DNA of 64,000 nt. It comes from Sphingomonas gellani. Lineage in GTDB: Bacteria > Pseudomonadota > Alphaproteobacteria > Sphingomonadales > Sphingomonadaceae. Of the stretch, positions 42,521-51,717 are shown one piece after another. A model generated the notes under the pieces. It did not search any database. It worked only from the letters and a program-made list of their open reading frames with translations, and had not been told where the DNA came from. Location: positions 124,001 through 188,000 of the forward strand of contig NZ_FOCF01000001.1 of assembly GCF_900110035.1 (NCBI RefSeq), read 5' to 3'. The position numbers were made by a program, and so were the translations under genes. Each line of letters starts with the position of its first letter. Within the stretch, counting starts at the first letter, position 1.

Positions 42521-44208
42521 GCGGGCTGCGCTCCCTGCTGGCCGGCGCCGGGCTGCTGGCGGTCGCATGTACCACGCCAGCCACCGCGCAGATCGGCGGC
42601 GTCGACGCGCAGCCGGCCGGCATTCCCGACGCCGGGTCGCCGGCCCCATCGTCCACCTCCGCCGCGCCCGCGAGCCGGGGACAAGTCGCGGTTCAGCCCT
42701 ATGTCGAAGTCGGGCAGGTGCTGCTCGCCGACCTGAAGGGTGGCGACACCGTCACCTATTCCTACCTCGCCGCAGGGGTCGATGCCGCGGCGGCCACCGC
42801 GCGGACGCAGGCGCAGATCAGCTATCGCTACGAGCGGCGCATCCCCTGGAACGACGATTTCGGCGACAGCGACGTGCACACCGGCCTGGCTCGTGTCGCC
42901 GCCCTGGTGGCGCCGGGTCTCAGCGTGGAGGCGGGCGCGCTGGCGACACGCACGCGGTCGAACATTGGCGGCGCGGCGCCCGGATTGCTGTCGGGCGACA
43001 ACGACAATGTGTCGCAGCTGTATGCGGTATATGCCGGGCCCAGCTACGCGAACAGCTTCGGCGCGCTGAACGTCGGTGCCGATTACCGGATCGGCTACAC
43101 AAAGGTGGAGGTGCCGGGCGCGGGCGGACTGACTCCCGGTCAGCCGCGGCTGGACAATTACGATCGCTCGATCGGGCATCTCGTCACCGCACGGGTGGGT
43201 ACGTCGCCGGGGACGGTGCTGCCGGTGGGGCTGACGCTCAGTGGCGGCTATGTGCGCGAGGATGCCAACCAGCTCGATCAGCGTTTCGAGGATGGGTATG
43301 GCCGGCTCGACGCTCTGCTGCCTGTGTCGCCCTATCTCGCGCTTCAGGGCGGTATCGGATACGAGAAGCTGACCTCCAGCAGCCGCGCGCCGCTGTTTAC
43401 CCAGGATGGACAGCCGGTGGTCGACGGCAACGGCCGCTTCGTGACCGACAAGTCGGCGCCCCGACGGGTCGATTACCGCACGGATGGCGTGTACTTCGAC
43501 GCAGGCGTGGTGTGGCGTCCGAACCGGCGCACATCGGTGTCGGCGGCGGTGGGTCGCCGTTACGACAGCACCTATTATGTCGGGCAGGCGACGTGGGCGG
43601 CGTCCCCGTCTGTCGGGGTCGCGGTCAACGTCTATGACAGCGTGGAGACGTTCGGGCACCAGTTGCGCGATTCGCTGGGCTCGCTGCCGACCAGCTTCAT
43701 CACCGCGCGCGACCAGTATAGCCAGCAGTTCAACGGATGCGTGTTCGGGACGACCGGCGCGGCGCCGGGCGCCTGTCTCAATCGGGTGCTGCAATCGATC
43801 AGCACCGCGACATACCGGACGCGCGGTGTCGAGGGGATCGTCAGCGCGACGCGCGGCCTGACCAGCTATGGCCTGGGCGTCGGTTACGTGAACCGCAAGC
43901 TGTACAGTCGCTACACGCCGGGCGTGTCGCTGTACGGCCTGGAGGACGAAAGCTATTACGCGCAGGCGTTCTTCGGCCGCCGGCTGAGCCCAGTGTCCAG
44001 CGTCGACGCCAACATCTTCGTCAATTACTACGATCCGGCGAGCCGGTTGGCGGAGGGCGTCTGGTCCTATGGCGCCACGGGCAGTTACAATCATGCGTTC
44101 GGCCGCGTCAGCACCATTGCCAGCGTGGGCATCTACAGCTTCCAGATCGGCGATTTCGACAGCGAATTGTCGGCGCAGGTGCTGCTGGCGGCGCGTTACA
44201 CCTTCTAA
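42517..44208 (+). CDS. Exosortase-locus outer-membrane beta-barrel protein
   Basis: A 563-residue exported protein. The signal peptide ends near TTPATAQ. A short Pro/Ser/Ala-rich linker leads into a long stretch of amphipathic strands (for example YSYLAAGVDAAAATARTQAQ) and it closes with ARYTF, a terminal Phe typical of outer-membrane barrels. The conserved position between kinase and ATPase genes marks it as the PEP-CTERM-associated barrel, probably the conduit for the polysaccharide. The GTG start overlaps the kinase stop (GTGA). Confidence 0.8.
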   Translation: MSGLRSLLAGAGLLAVACTTPATAQIGGVDAQPAGIPDAGSPAPSSTSAAPASRGQVAVQPYVEVGQVLLADLKGGDTVTYSYLAAGVDAAAATARTQAQISYRYERRIPWNDDFGDSDVHTGLARVAALVAPGLSVEAGALATRTRSNIGGAAPGLLSGDNDNVSQLYAVYAGPSYANSFGALNVGADYRIGYTKVEVPGAGGLTPGQPRLDNYDRSIGHLVTARVGTSPGTVLPVGLTLSGGYVREDANQLDQRFEDGYGRLDALLPVSPYLALQGGIGYEKLTSSSRAPLFTQDGQPVVDGNGRFVTDKSAPRRVDYRTDGVYFDAGVVWRPNRRTSVSAAVGRRYDSTYYVGQATWAASPSVGVAVNVYDSVETFGHQLRDSLGSLPTSFITARDQYSQQFNGCVFGTTGAAPGACLNRVLQSISTATYRTRGVEGIVSATRGLTSYGLGVGYVNRKLYSRYTPGVSLYGLEDESYYAQAFFGRRLSPVSSVDANIFVNYYDPASRLAEGVWSYGATGSYNHAFGRVSTIASVGIYSFQIGDFDSELSAQVLLAARYTF

Positions 44209-44219
44209 GGACAGGCGTG

Positions 44220-45266
44220 ATGTACGAGGAACATTTCGGGCTTGCGGGCCGTCCCTTTCAACTGACGCCGGACCCGACCTTCTGGTTCGAGACGGCGACC
44301 CATCGCAAGGCGATGGCCTATCTCGGCTATGGCCTGCAACAGGGTGAGGGGTTCGTGGTCGTCACGGGCGACATCGGCGCGGGCAAGACCACGCTGATGG
44401 GGCATCTGCTCGCCACCATCGATCCAGAGGCGCTGAACGCGATCCGGCTTGTGTCCACCGCGCTGGATGCCGACGATCTGCTGCGCACGGTCGCGGGGCA
44501 ACTGGACGTGGCGACGGCCGGGCTGGCAAAGGCCGACCTGCTGGTCGCGATCGAGCGGGGGCTGCACTCCGTGGCGCGGACCGGGCGGCGCACGCTGCTG
44601 GTCGTGGACGAGGCGCAGGCGCTGTCCGTGTCGGCGGTTGAGGAGCTGCGCATGCTCTCCAACTTCCAGGCCGGCGGCCGCGCCATGTTGCAGATCATCC
44701 TGCTCGGCCAGCCGGAGTTCCGGGAACGGCTGCACGGGTCCGACCATCTGGAACAGCTGCGCCAGCGGGTCGTCGCGATCCATCATCTGGACCCGATGGG
44801 CGTCGAGGAGATCGACGCCTATGTCGCGCATCGGCTGATGGTGGTCGGCTGGGAAGGGCGGCCTGACTTCACTCCGGACGCGTTCGCCGCGCTGCATCGT
44901 GCGTCGGGCGGCATCCCGCGCCAGGTCAACAGCATCGCCAACCGGTTGATGCTGCACGCGGCGCTGACCGGGAATGACCTGATCGACGGCGACGTCGTGG
45001 AGGCGGTCGTGGCCGATCTGCGCGCCGACCTGCCGTCGCCCGGTCGTGTGACGGTTGTCGAAGCGGTCGCCGCGTCGGACCAGGAGGCGGAACACCCGCC
45101 ACTCGCCGGTGACGAAGCGGCGGACCATGCGCGCTTGGCCGAGCTGGAAGCACGCATCGACGAACAGGATCGCGCGCTCCGCCGCGTGCTGATGCTGTTG
45201 GTCGATTGGGTCGAGGGTGATGCGACGCGCCCCTCGCTGGCGGCCGTGCGCGACGAAGCTGCCTGA
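44220..45266 (+). CDS. XrtA-associated AAA ATPase (ExeA-like)
   Basis: A 348-residue ATPase. MYEEHFGLAGRPFQLTPDP at the start, Walker A GDIGAGKTTLMG, Walker B LLVVDEAQAL and the sensor phrase QIILLGQPEF define the ExeA/PEP-CTERM ATPase group. The last 70 residues form an acidic helix. AAGGA precedes ATG 44220; GTG 44217 is in frame. It likely energises assembly of the envelope complex. Confidence 0.85.
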   Translation: MYEEHFGLAGRPFQLTPDPTFWFETATHRKAMAYLGYGLQQGEGFVVVTGDIGAGKTTLMGHLLATIDPEALNAIRLVSTALDADDLLRTVAGQLDVATAGLAKADLLVAIERGLHSVARTGRRTLLVVDEAQALSVSAVEELRMLSNFQAGGRAMLQIILLGQPEFRERLHGSDHLEQLRQRVVAIHHLDPMGVEEIDAYVAHRLMVVGWEGRPDFTPDAFAALHRASGGIPRQVNSIANRLMLHAALTGNDLIDGDVVEAVVADLRADLPSPGRVTVVEAVAASDQEAEHPPLAGDEAADHARLAELEARIDEQDRALRRVLMLLVDWVEGDATRPSLAAVRDEAA

Positions 45267-45276
45267 GACCGCAACG

Positions 45277-46107
45277 ATGCTGAACGGCATGTCGGTCGAT
45301 GTCGAGGAATGGTTCCAGGTCGGCGCGTTCGAGCGCGTGATCGATAAGGGGGACTGGCGGACCCTGGAAAGCCGGGTCGAGGCGAACACCGGGGCCGTGC
45401 TGGACCTGTTCGCGGAGGCGGGTGTCTCCGCCACCTTCTTCACGCTGGGGTGGGTGGCGGATCGTCATCCACGGCTGATCCGGCGCATCGTCGATGCCGG
45501 GCATGAGATCGCCAGTCACGGCTGGGACCATGCGCGCGTGTTCACGATGGACGCGGCGGCGTTCCGCGCCGATCTGGCGCGGGCACGGTCTGCTCTGGAG
45601 GATGCCGGCGGCCACGCGGTCACCGGGTATCGTGCACCCAGCTTCTCGATCGATCGGCGCACGCCTTGGGCTCATGCCGTGTTGGCGGAGGCGGGGTATC
45701 ATTACTCCTCCAGCATCGCACCGATCGCACACGATCATTATGGCTGGCCGGACGCACCACGCTTCGCGCATCGGCCCCTGCCGGACAGCGATCTGGTGGA
45801 AGTGCCGGTGACGATCGCCGCGCTGGGACCGAAGCGGATCACCGCGGGGGGCGGCTTTTTCCGGCTGCTGCCTGCCGGCGTCACCGACCGGGCGGTGCGC
45901 GCGGTGAACGCGCAGCATCAGCCGGCGATGTTCTATTTCCATCCATGGGAGATCGACCCCGACCAGCCGCGCGTCCGCGCCGCGCCGCTGCGGTCCCGCC
46001 TGCGCCATTACAGCCGGCTGGGTGCCATGCGCGGCAAGCTGGCCGGATTGCTCGGGCGGCACGAATGGGGGCGCGTGGACCGGGCGATCGACGGGCTGCC
46101 GGCGTGA
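45277..46107 (+). CDS. XrtA-system polysaccharide deacetylase
   Basis: A 276-residue NodB-fold enzyme. The start MLNGMSVDVEEWFQV carries the catalytic Asp-Glu-rich strand of this subfamily. HEIASHGWDH has the metal histidines, GYRAPSFSI the substrate arginine, and MFYFHPWEID the last catalytic histidine. It should remove acetyl groups from N-acetylhexosamines of the polysaccharide. No signal peptide is visible, as is usual for the group. ATG 45277 is 10 bases after the ATPase gene. Confidence 0.9.
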   Translation: MLNGMSVDVEEWFQVGAFERVIDKGDWRTLESRVEANTGAVLDLFAEAGVSATFFTLGWVADRHPRLIRRIVDAGHEIASHGWDHARVFTMDAAAFRADLARARSALEDAGGHAVTGYRAPSFSIDRRTPWAHAVLAEAGYHYSSSIAPIAHDHYGWPDAPRFAHRPLPDSDLVEVPVTIAALGPKRITAGGGFFRLLPAGVTDRAVRAVNAQHQPAMFYFHPWEIDPDQPRVRAAPLRSRLRHYSRLGAMRGKLAGLLGRHEWGRVDRAIDGLPA

Positions 46108-47123
46108 CGCTGTTCGTCAGGCAACTGGACCTGGCGGATGCCAGCCAGCGTGCGCGCATCGACGCGTTCGTTGCGGAAGCGCCGGACTCGACGCCGTTCC
46201 ACCTTCCCGGCTGGAGCATTGCCGTGGCGACCGCCACGCGCAACCCGGCGCGCTATCTGATCGCCGAGCGGCCTAACGGCGCGCTTGCGGGCGTGTTGCC
46301 GTTGACCGAGATGCGGTCGCTGCTGTTCGGGCGCGCGCTGGTTTCCACCGGCTTCGGCGTCGATGGCGGCGTGCTGGGAGAGGGCGCGGAGTCGCTGGCG
46401 GACGCGGCCTGGGCGCTGGCGCAGCGGATCGGGTGCGGTGATGTCGAGTTGCGCGGGGGCGCCGCTCCGCCCGGATGGAGCGTCGATGACACCAGCTACC
46501 AGGGCTTCGTGCGCGACCTGGCGGCGGACGAGGCGTCGCAATTGCAGGCGATCCCCCGCAAGCAGCGGGCGGAGGTGCGGCGATCGCTCGGCCTCGACCT
46601 CGAAGTGACGGTGGGTTCGGAACTGGACGAGCATTACCGCGTGTACGCGGAGTCGGTGCGCAATCTTGGCACCCCGGTCTTTCCACGGCGGCTGTTCCGC
46701 GAAGTGGCGGCGCGCATCGACAGCGACGTGCTGACCGTGCGGAGTGAGGGGCGCGCGGTGGCATCGGTGCTCAGCCTGTACTGGCAGGGCGTGATCTATC
46801 CCTATTGGGGGGGCGGCACGCCGGCGGCGCGGGGTCTACGCGCCAACGACCGCATGTACTTCGCGCTGATGAACCATGCCCGCAAACGGGGCTGCACCCG
46901 GTTCGATTTCGGCCGGTCGAAGACGGAAACGGGGGCGGCCGCGTTCAAGAAGAACTGGGGCTTCGATCCGGTCCCGCGCCGTTACGTGCGCCGGTCGGAG
47001 GGTCCGGTGCGAGAGGTCAATCCGCTCAACCCGAAATACACGCTGATGGTGCGAAACTGGAAACGGCTGCCGCTGCCCGTCGCGACGATGCTGGGGCCGT
47101 GGATTTCGCGCGGCCTGGGATAG
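46104..47123 (+). CDS. FemAB-like XrtA/PEP-CTERM-associated protein
   Basis: A 339-residue GNAT-fold protein of the FemAB type. FHLPGWSIAVA (about 32-42), IPRKQRAEVRRSLGLDLEV (about 151-169) and the C-terminal RFDFGRSKTETGAAAFKKNW are the family marks. FemAB enzymes transfer aminoacyl groups; here the acceptor is unknown. The GTG start overlaps the deacetylase, and the stop overlaps the next gene by 1 base. Confidence 0.85.
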   Translation: MTLFVRQLDLADASQRARIDAFVAEAPDSTPFHLPGWSIAVATATRNPARYLIAERPNGALAGVLPLTEMRSLLFGRALVSTGFGVDGGVLGEGAESLADAAWALAQRIGCGDVELRGGAAPPGWSVDDTSYQGFVRDLAADEASQLQAIPRKQRAEVRRSLGLDLEVTVGSELDEHYRVYAESVRNLGTPVFPRRLFREVAARIDSDVLTVRSEGRAVASVLSLYWQGVIYPYWGGGTPAARGLRANDRMYFALMNHARKRGCTRFDFGRSKTETGAAAFKKNWGFDPVPRRYVRRSEGPVREVNPLNPKYTLMVRNWKRLPLPVATMLGPWISRGLG

Positions 47124-48292
47124 TGGATATCCTGTTCCTCGCGCATCGCGCGCCGTTTCCGCCGGATCGCGGCGACCGCATCCGCAGCTATCACGTCCTG
47201 CGCCATCTGGCGGCGCGTGCCCGCGTCCACCTGGTCGCGTTCGTCGATGAAGCGCAGGAGGCGAATCCTGCGCCCGAGTTGCAGGCGCTGACCGCCAGTT
47301 GCACGCTGGTGCATCGGCGCAAGTCGCGGGCGTTGGCGCTGATCGAAGGCCTCGCGACGGGTTGCGCGGCGTCGGTCGCCGCCTTTGCCGATCGGCAGGT
47401 GGCGCAGGCGGTGCGGCGGGTGCTCGCGGAGCATCCGATCGGCGCGATCTATGCGTTTTCGGGGCAGATGGCGCAGTATCTGCCGCCGACCGGGCGGAGG
47501 GTCATGGACTTCGTCGATGTCGATTCTGCCAAATTCGCCGATCTGTCCGGCAAGGCTTCCGTCCCGATGTCCTGGTTGCTCGCGCGCGAGGCGAGGCTGC
47601 TCGCCCGGTTCGAGCGCGAGGTGGCGGCGCGGGTCGATGCGAGCCTGTTCGTCAGCGATGCGGAGGCTGCGCTTTTCCTGTCCGGCGGCGGGGACGGGCG
47701 GGTCGACGTGGTCGAGAACGGAATCGACGCGGTGACCTTCGCGCCGGACGTGGCGCCTGAGCCCTCCGGCGCGGACATCGTGTTCACGGGTCAGATGGAT
47801 TACGCCCCCAATGTGGAGGCGGCGACCTGGTTCGCGACCGAGGTCCTGCCGACCGTCCAGCGCACGCATCCGCAGGTCCGATTTGCGATCGTCGGCCGGG
47901 CACCCACGGCGGCCGTGCGGGACCTTGCCCGGCGGCCCGGCGTGATCGTCACCGGGGCGGTGGCGGATACCCGCCCGTGGCTGTCTGCGGCCAAGCTGGC
48001 GGTGGCGCCGCTTCACCTCGCGCGTGGCATCCAGAACAAGGTGTTGGAGGCGATGGCCATGGCGCTGCCCGTGGTGGCGACGCCCACCGCGGCCGAGGGG
48101 ATAGACCACCGGGGTACGCTGCGTGTCGCTGACGGGCCGGAGCCATTCGCCGCGGCCGTGACCGCGCTGCTGAACGATGTGGACGCGGCCGACGCGCTTG
48201 GCCGCGCGGCGCGCGCGCAGGTGCTTGCACGGTACGACTGGAACGTGCGCCTGCAGCCATTGGCGGGATTGCTGGGGTTTCCGGAGGCGTGA
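47123..48292 (+). CDS. XrtA-system group 1 glycosyltransferase (sugar transferase, PEP-CTERM type)
   Basis: A 389-residue GT-B enzyme. The N-terminal VDILFLAHRAPFPPDRGDRI is diagnostic for the PEP-CTERM locus glycosyltransferase. The C-terminal half has VVENGIDAVTFAP, IVFTGQMDYAPN and the donor-site region GIQNKVLEAMAMALPVVATP. It adds a sugar during repeat-unit synthesis. The GTG start lies on the femAB stop (TAGTG), and the end overlaps xrtA. Confidence 0.9.
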   Translation: MDILFLAHRAPFPPDRGDRIRSYHVLRHLAARARVHLVAFVDEAQEANPAPELQALTASCTLVHRRKSRALALIEGLATGCAASVAAFADRQVAQAVRRVLAEHPIGAIYAFSGQMAQYLPPTGRRVMDFVDVDSAKFADLSGKASVPMSWLLAREARLLARFEREVAARVDASLFVSDAEAALFLSGGGDGRVDVVENGIDAVTFAPDVAPEPSGADIVFTGQMDYAPNVEAATWFATEVLPTVQRTHPQVRFAIVGRAPTAAVRDLARRPGVIVTGAVADTRPWLSAAKLAVAPLHLARGIQNKVLEAMAMALPVVATPTAAEGIDHRGTLRVADGPEPFAAAVTALLNDVDAADALGRAARAQVLARYDWNVRLQPLAGLLGFPEA

Positions 48293-49812
48293 CGCTGGCG
48301 CTGCCCGTCGGAGCGAACGCGCGCACCCTTGGCCGGTGGCCGACCCACCTGCTGGGGCTGGCGCTGTGCTGGGCGGCATTGTTGTTGCTGTTCCGTCGTG
48401 ATGCCGTCGACATGGTCGGCATCTGGTTGACCAGCAGCACGTTCGGCCATTGTCTGATGATCGGTCCCGTGCTCGCCTGGCTGGTCTGGCAGCGGCGGCC
48501 CGAACTCGCGCAGTTGAAGCCGGTGGCCTGGGCACCGGGTCTGGCGCTGGTCGCCGGCGGTGGTGCGGCGTGGCTGGTGGGCGATGCCGCGACCTTCGCG
48601 TTCGCGCGGCAATTCGGGCTGCTGCTGATGATGCAGGGCGCTGTGGTGACCTTGCTCGGCCCGAACGTCGCGCGCGGCCTGGCTTTCCCCCTGGCCTATG
48701 CCGTCTTCCTGGTGCCGTTCGGCGAGTGGCTGGAGCCACCTTTGCAGCAGGTGACCGTGCGGCTTGTCATGCCGTTGCTGGCCCAGGCGGGCATTCCCGC
48801 GGCAAGCGATGGCGTCATGATCCACGCCGGCCGATACTGGTTCGAGGTTGCGGAGGCCTGTTCCGGGGCAAAGTTCTTGTTGTCGATGGCGGCGTTCGGC
48901 GTGCTGGTTGCGAACATATGCTTCACCGCGTGGCGACGGCGGCTGGCGTTTCTGCTGGCCTGTCTGGTCGTGCCGGTGATGGCCAACGGCGTCCGCGCGT
49001 TCGGGACGATCTGGGTTGCGGATCGCACCAGCGTTCAGACGGCCGCCGGGTTCGATCATATCGTGTACGGCTGGATATTCTTCGGCGTGGTGATGGCCGC
49101 GATGCTGGCCATCGGCTGGCGGTGGTTCGACCGCCCCGCCGATGCGCCTGCGTTCGACCCCCAGACCTTGCGCCGTCCGGTCAGGGGCAGGGTGCCGTTG
49201 GCGGCCGGGGTGACTTCTGTGTTGCTGCTGGCGAGCCTATTCCCCAGCTGGTCGCACGTCACCGCAGGCAAGGCAGCGACAGCTCCGGCCGTGCACTTTC
49301 TCCGCGTTCCGGGATGGCATCTCGCACGGTCGCACAGCGCGGCGCGGTGGACGGCTTGGTACCCGGGCGCCTCACGAACGGTCCAGGCGCGCTACGTCGA
49401 CGGTGCCGGCCATGCGGTCGACCTGTCGATGGCGATCTTCACGCGGCAGGAAGAGGGGCGGGAGCTGGTCGGCTACGGCATCGGCGTATTGCGGGCGGGT
49501 GCCCCCTGGGTACGTGTTGGCGACGATGCGCCGCTGGCCGGTGGGTCGGTGGTGCGGATCATCGCGCCGGGTCCGGTGGAGCGCACGGTCGCGACCTGGT
49601 ACCGGATCGGCGGGATCGTCACCTCAGACCCGCGCCGCGTGAAGCTGGAAACGCTGCGCGCCCGGCTGTTGGGCGGCTCGCAACAGGCGGTGGCGTTGCA
49701 CCTGTCGGTAGAGCGTCAGGCGAAGGGAAACCCGCGCGAGGTAATCGCCGCATTCTTGCGGGCCGCAGGGCAGCCTGCCACGCTGATCGACAGGATGGCC
49801 GGCGCCGATTGA
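48289..49812 (+). CDS. xrtA: Exosortase A fused to an EpsI domain
   Basis: A 507-residue membrane transpeptidase. About eight helices occupy residues 20-300. The catalytic triad of exosortases is visible: Cys191 in EACSGAK, Arg236 in NGVRAFGT and His257 in DHIVYGW. From about 320 onward a soluble EpsI-type domain follows. Exosortase A recognises PEP-CTERM tails and links the processed proteins to surface structures. No PEP-CTERM substrate is encoded in the window. The GTG start overlaps the glycosyltransferase gene. It is the last gene of the plus-strand arm. Confidence 0.95.
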   Translation: MTLALPVGANARTLGRWPTHLLGLALCWAALLLLFRRDAVDMVGIWLTSSTFGHCLMIGPVLAWLVWQRRPELAQLKPVAWAPGLALVAGGGAAWLVGDAATFAFARQFGLLLMMQGAVVTLLGPNVARGLAFPLAYAVFLVPFGEWLEPPLQQVTVRLVMPLLAQAGIPAASDGVMIHAGRYWFEVAEACSGAKFLLSMAAFGVLVANICFTAWRRRLAFLLACLVVPVMANGVRAFGTIWVADRTSVQTAAGFDHIVYGWIFFGVVMAAMLAIGWRWFDRPADAPAFDPQTLRRPVRGRVPLAAGVTSVLLLASLFPSWSHVTAGKAATAPAVHFLRVPGWHLARSHSAARWTAWYPGASRTVQARYVDGAGHAVDLSMAIFTRQEEGRELVGYGIGVLRAGAPWVRVGDDAPLAGGSVVRIIAPGPVERTVATWYRIGGIVTSDPRRVKLETLRARLLGGSQQAVALHLSVERQAKGNPREVIAAFLRAAGQPATLIDRMAGAD

Positions 49813-49829
49813 AGCAGCACGGCGCAGGC

Positions 49830-50015
49830 CTAGTGCAGCTTCGCGATCGACAGTCCGTCCTGCTTGGCGCGTTCCTTGGTCGATTCCTCGGATCGCTTCA
49901 GCGCCTTTGCGATCGCGCGCAGGGCCATGCCCTTCTTGGCCAGCGTGTGCAGCTTCTGGATCTCGTCCGTCGTCCAGGGCTGGCGATGCCGTTCGAAGTC
50001 CTTGTCCTTGGCCAT
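49830..50015 (-). CDS. Small basic protein with a helix-turn-helix-like pattern
   Basis: A 61-residue basic protein: WTTDEIQKLHTLAKKG, then RAIAKALKRSEESTKERA. The spacing of helices and tryptophan resembles a Myb/SANT or resolvase-type HTH repeat. I do not know a function. The ATG at 50015 overlaps the stop of the GreA-type gene (TGATG), so it is translated with it. Convergent with xrtA. Confidence 0.6.
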   Translation of the reverse strand: MAKDKDFERHRQPWTTDEIQKLHTLAKKGMALRAIAKALKRSEESTKERAKQDGLSIAKLH

Positions 50016-50461
50016 CAGGCGATCTCCACGATGGTAATGGTGTTGCCGGCGAACGCGACCGCTTCATCCTTGTAGCCGCCGATCAGGGCGCGAGCCAGCG
50101 GCGCCTGGAAGCCGATGCGACCGGCGGCAGGATCCGCCTCGTCGCCGCCGACGATTTCGATCGTGCGGGCCTGACCGTTCTGGCGAATGGTAACGCGCGA
50201 GCCGATGCCGATCTCTCCCTCCGGTGGGGGTGGCGCGAGCTCGGCGGTGGCCTGGCGCGTGTGCCAGTAGCGCAGGTCGCGCCTGAGCGCGTCCACGGCG
50301 TCGGGGGCGGCGGACGCGATCACCGCTTCCAGCCTGACGACCTCCGCCCGGATCAGATCGAGGCCGCGCGGGGTGACGAGGTTCGGGCCGGGCGCGATCG
50401 GCCGCTCGAACTTGGGTTCGAGATGCTCCTCATCGGACTCGCGGCGAAAGGCGACGCTCAT
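50015..50461 (-). CDS. GreA/GreB-family transcription elongation factor
   Basis: A 148-residue protein. A helical N-terminal region (GLDLIRAEVVRLEAVIASAA, with RRDLRYWHTRQATAEL) is followed by the FKBP-like C-terminal domain with GSRVTIRQNGQARTIEIVGG and the ISP-like GRIGFQAPLARALIGG. The coiled coil looks shorter than in housekeeping GreA, so it may bind RNA polymerase with another effect. AGGAG precedes the ATG. A 9-bp hairpin lies in its leader. Confidence 0.8.
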   Translation of the reverse strand: MSVAFRRESDEEHLEPKFERPIAPGPNLVTPRGLDLIRAEVVRLEAVIASAAPDAVDALRRDLRYWHTRQATAELAPPPPEGEIGIGSRVTIRQNGQARTIEIVGGDEADPAAGRIGFQAPLARALIGGYKDEAVAFAGNTITIVEIA

Positions 50462-50483
50462 GCCATGCTCCTATCGGGCGGCC

Positions 50484-50506
50484 GTCACGGGGCCGAACCC
50501 CGTGAC
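50484..50506. other. Perfect 9-bp hairpin upstream of the GreA-type gene
   Basis: GTCACGGGG (50484-50492) pairs exactly with CCCCGTGAC (50498-50506) around the loop CCGAA. It lies 23 bases upstream of the minus-strand start at 50461 and about 75 bases after the stop of the deoxyhypusine-synthase-like gene. No T tract follows on either strand. It could be an mRNA end stabiliser, a factor-dependent stop or a leader structure. Confidence 0.5.
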
Positions 50507-50578
50507 GTCGGACGCGGTGTTGCCGCGCCCGCCGGCCGTTCGCGGTCTCCCGGATAGCTTTCGCTACCCGCGTGCCCC

Positions 50579-51658
50579 TCAGGCGAACAATTTCGCCCAG
50601 CCGCGCTTCGCCCGGTCCTTCCAGTGACCGCGATGATAGGCGTCGGATGCGAGCAGCGGCATGACCGAACCGGCCTCGGCGAACACCATCTGCTCGATGC
50701 CGGTGTTGACCTTGCCCCAGCTCGCCGCCTCCTGAAGGGTAGAGGAGGAGCAGGCGCCGTCGCGGACGTCGGCAACCGTGATCTGCACCGCATATTTGTG
50801 GACGGCGACATCCTCATGGCCCAGGATTTCGGCGCACACGACCGTGTCCTGGATGAAGTTCTTCGGCACGCCGCCACCGATCATCAGCAGGCCGGTGGTG
50901 CCGGCCTCGATCTTGATCTGGGTGAGTTCGCGGAAATCGGCGACCGCGTCGATCATCAGGTACGGCTTGCCCGCCTTGGCCGCGTCGACCTGATGCTTGA
51001 CCAGCCCGAAGCCTGCCGAGGAGTCGACGAACGCCGGGCAGAAGATCGGTACGTCATGCTCATAGGCGAGCTTGACCAGGCTGTTCTCCTTCTTGCCATG
51101 CTCGACCAGATACTTGCCCATCTCGCGGATGAAGGCGCGCGACGAATAGGCCTTGGGCTCCAGCGACTCGGCGATCTCGAAGATCGTGTGGTCGACGTTC
51201 TGGAGCGCCTCTTCGTCGATATAGGTGTCGTAGATGCGATCGATGTAGAGCGAGCGCAGCGTGTCGTCGTCCGGGATCTCCAGCGCCTGGAAATGCTTGT
51301 GGCCCAGGCCCTCGAAGAAATCCATGTCGACGATGGTGGCCCCGGTCGCGACGATGCAGTCGACCATGTTGTTGCGGACCAGTTCCGCATACAGGTCCAT
51401 GCAGCCGCCGGCCGAGGTCGAACCGGCGACGACCAGGCACACGGTGCAGTCCTTGTCGGCGAGCATCTGGTTGTAGATCTTCGTCGCGCGGCCTAGATCG
51501 CGGCTGGTGAAGCTCATGTCGCTCATCGCGTCGACGATCGGACGCGCGTCGAACGACGTGATGTCGATATGCTTGACCTGCTTCGACAACAGCTCCGCCT
51601 TGCGGGTGTCGTTGATCGGCGCGTTCGCGGACTGGGTCTTGTTCAGGGTGTCGGTCAT
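50579..51658 (-). CDS. Deoxyhypusine synthase-like enzyme (probable homospermidine/guanidino-polyamine synthase)
   Basis: A 359-residue protein of the deoxyhypusine synthase fold. The NAD-binding phrases VAGSTSAGG and LMIGGGVPKNFIQ are present. The catalytic lysine is kept: Lys316 in AASWGKV, matching the SWGK motif of the family. Bacteria lack eIF5A, so the substrate is not deoxyhypusine; bacterial members are known or proposed to transfer an aminobutyl group to putrescine or agmatine. The upstream gene is an ornithine/lysine-decarboxylase-type enzyme, which fits. ATG 51658 has AGAGG upstream. Confidence 0.85.
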   Translation of the reverse strand: MTDTLNKTQSANAPINDTRKAELLSKQVKHIDITSFDARPIVDAMSDMSFTSRDLGRATKIYNQMLADKDCTVCLVVAGSTSAGGCMDLYAELVRNNMVDCIVATGATIVDMDFFEGLGHKHFQALEIPDDDTLRSLYIDRIYDTYIDEEALQNVDHTIFEIAESLEPKAYSSRAFIREMGKYLVEHGKKENSLVKLAYEHDVPIFCPAFVDSSAGFGLVKHQVDAAKAGKPYLMIDAVADFRELTQIKIEAGTTGLLMIGGGVPKNFIQDTVVCAEILGHEDVAVHKYAVQITVADVRDGACSSSTLQEAASWGKVNTGIEQMVFAEAGSVMPLLASDAYHRGHWKDRAKRGWAKLFA

Positions 51659-51717
51659 GACTGGCCTCTGGTTAGTCAAAGCCGGCGTCGTTGAAGGGGA
51701 CGCGGAAACCCGTTGGT

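Noticed and set aside
48289-49812. Possibility that the EpsI-like C-terminal half of XrtA is a separate gene
   Set aside because: The frame is continuous with no internal start supported by a ribosome-binding site, and exosortase A-EpsI fusions are a known form.
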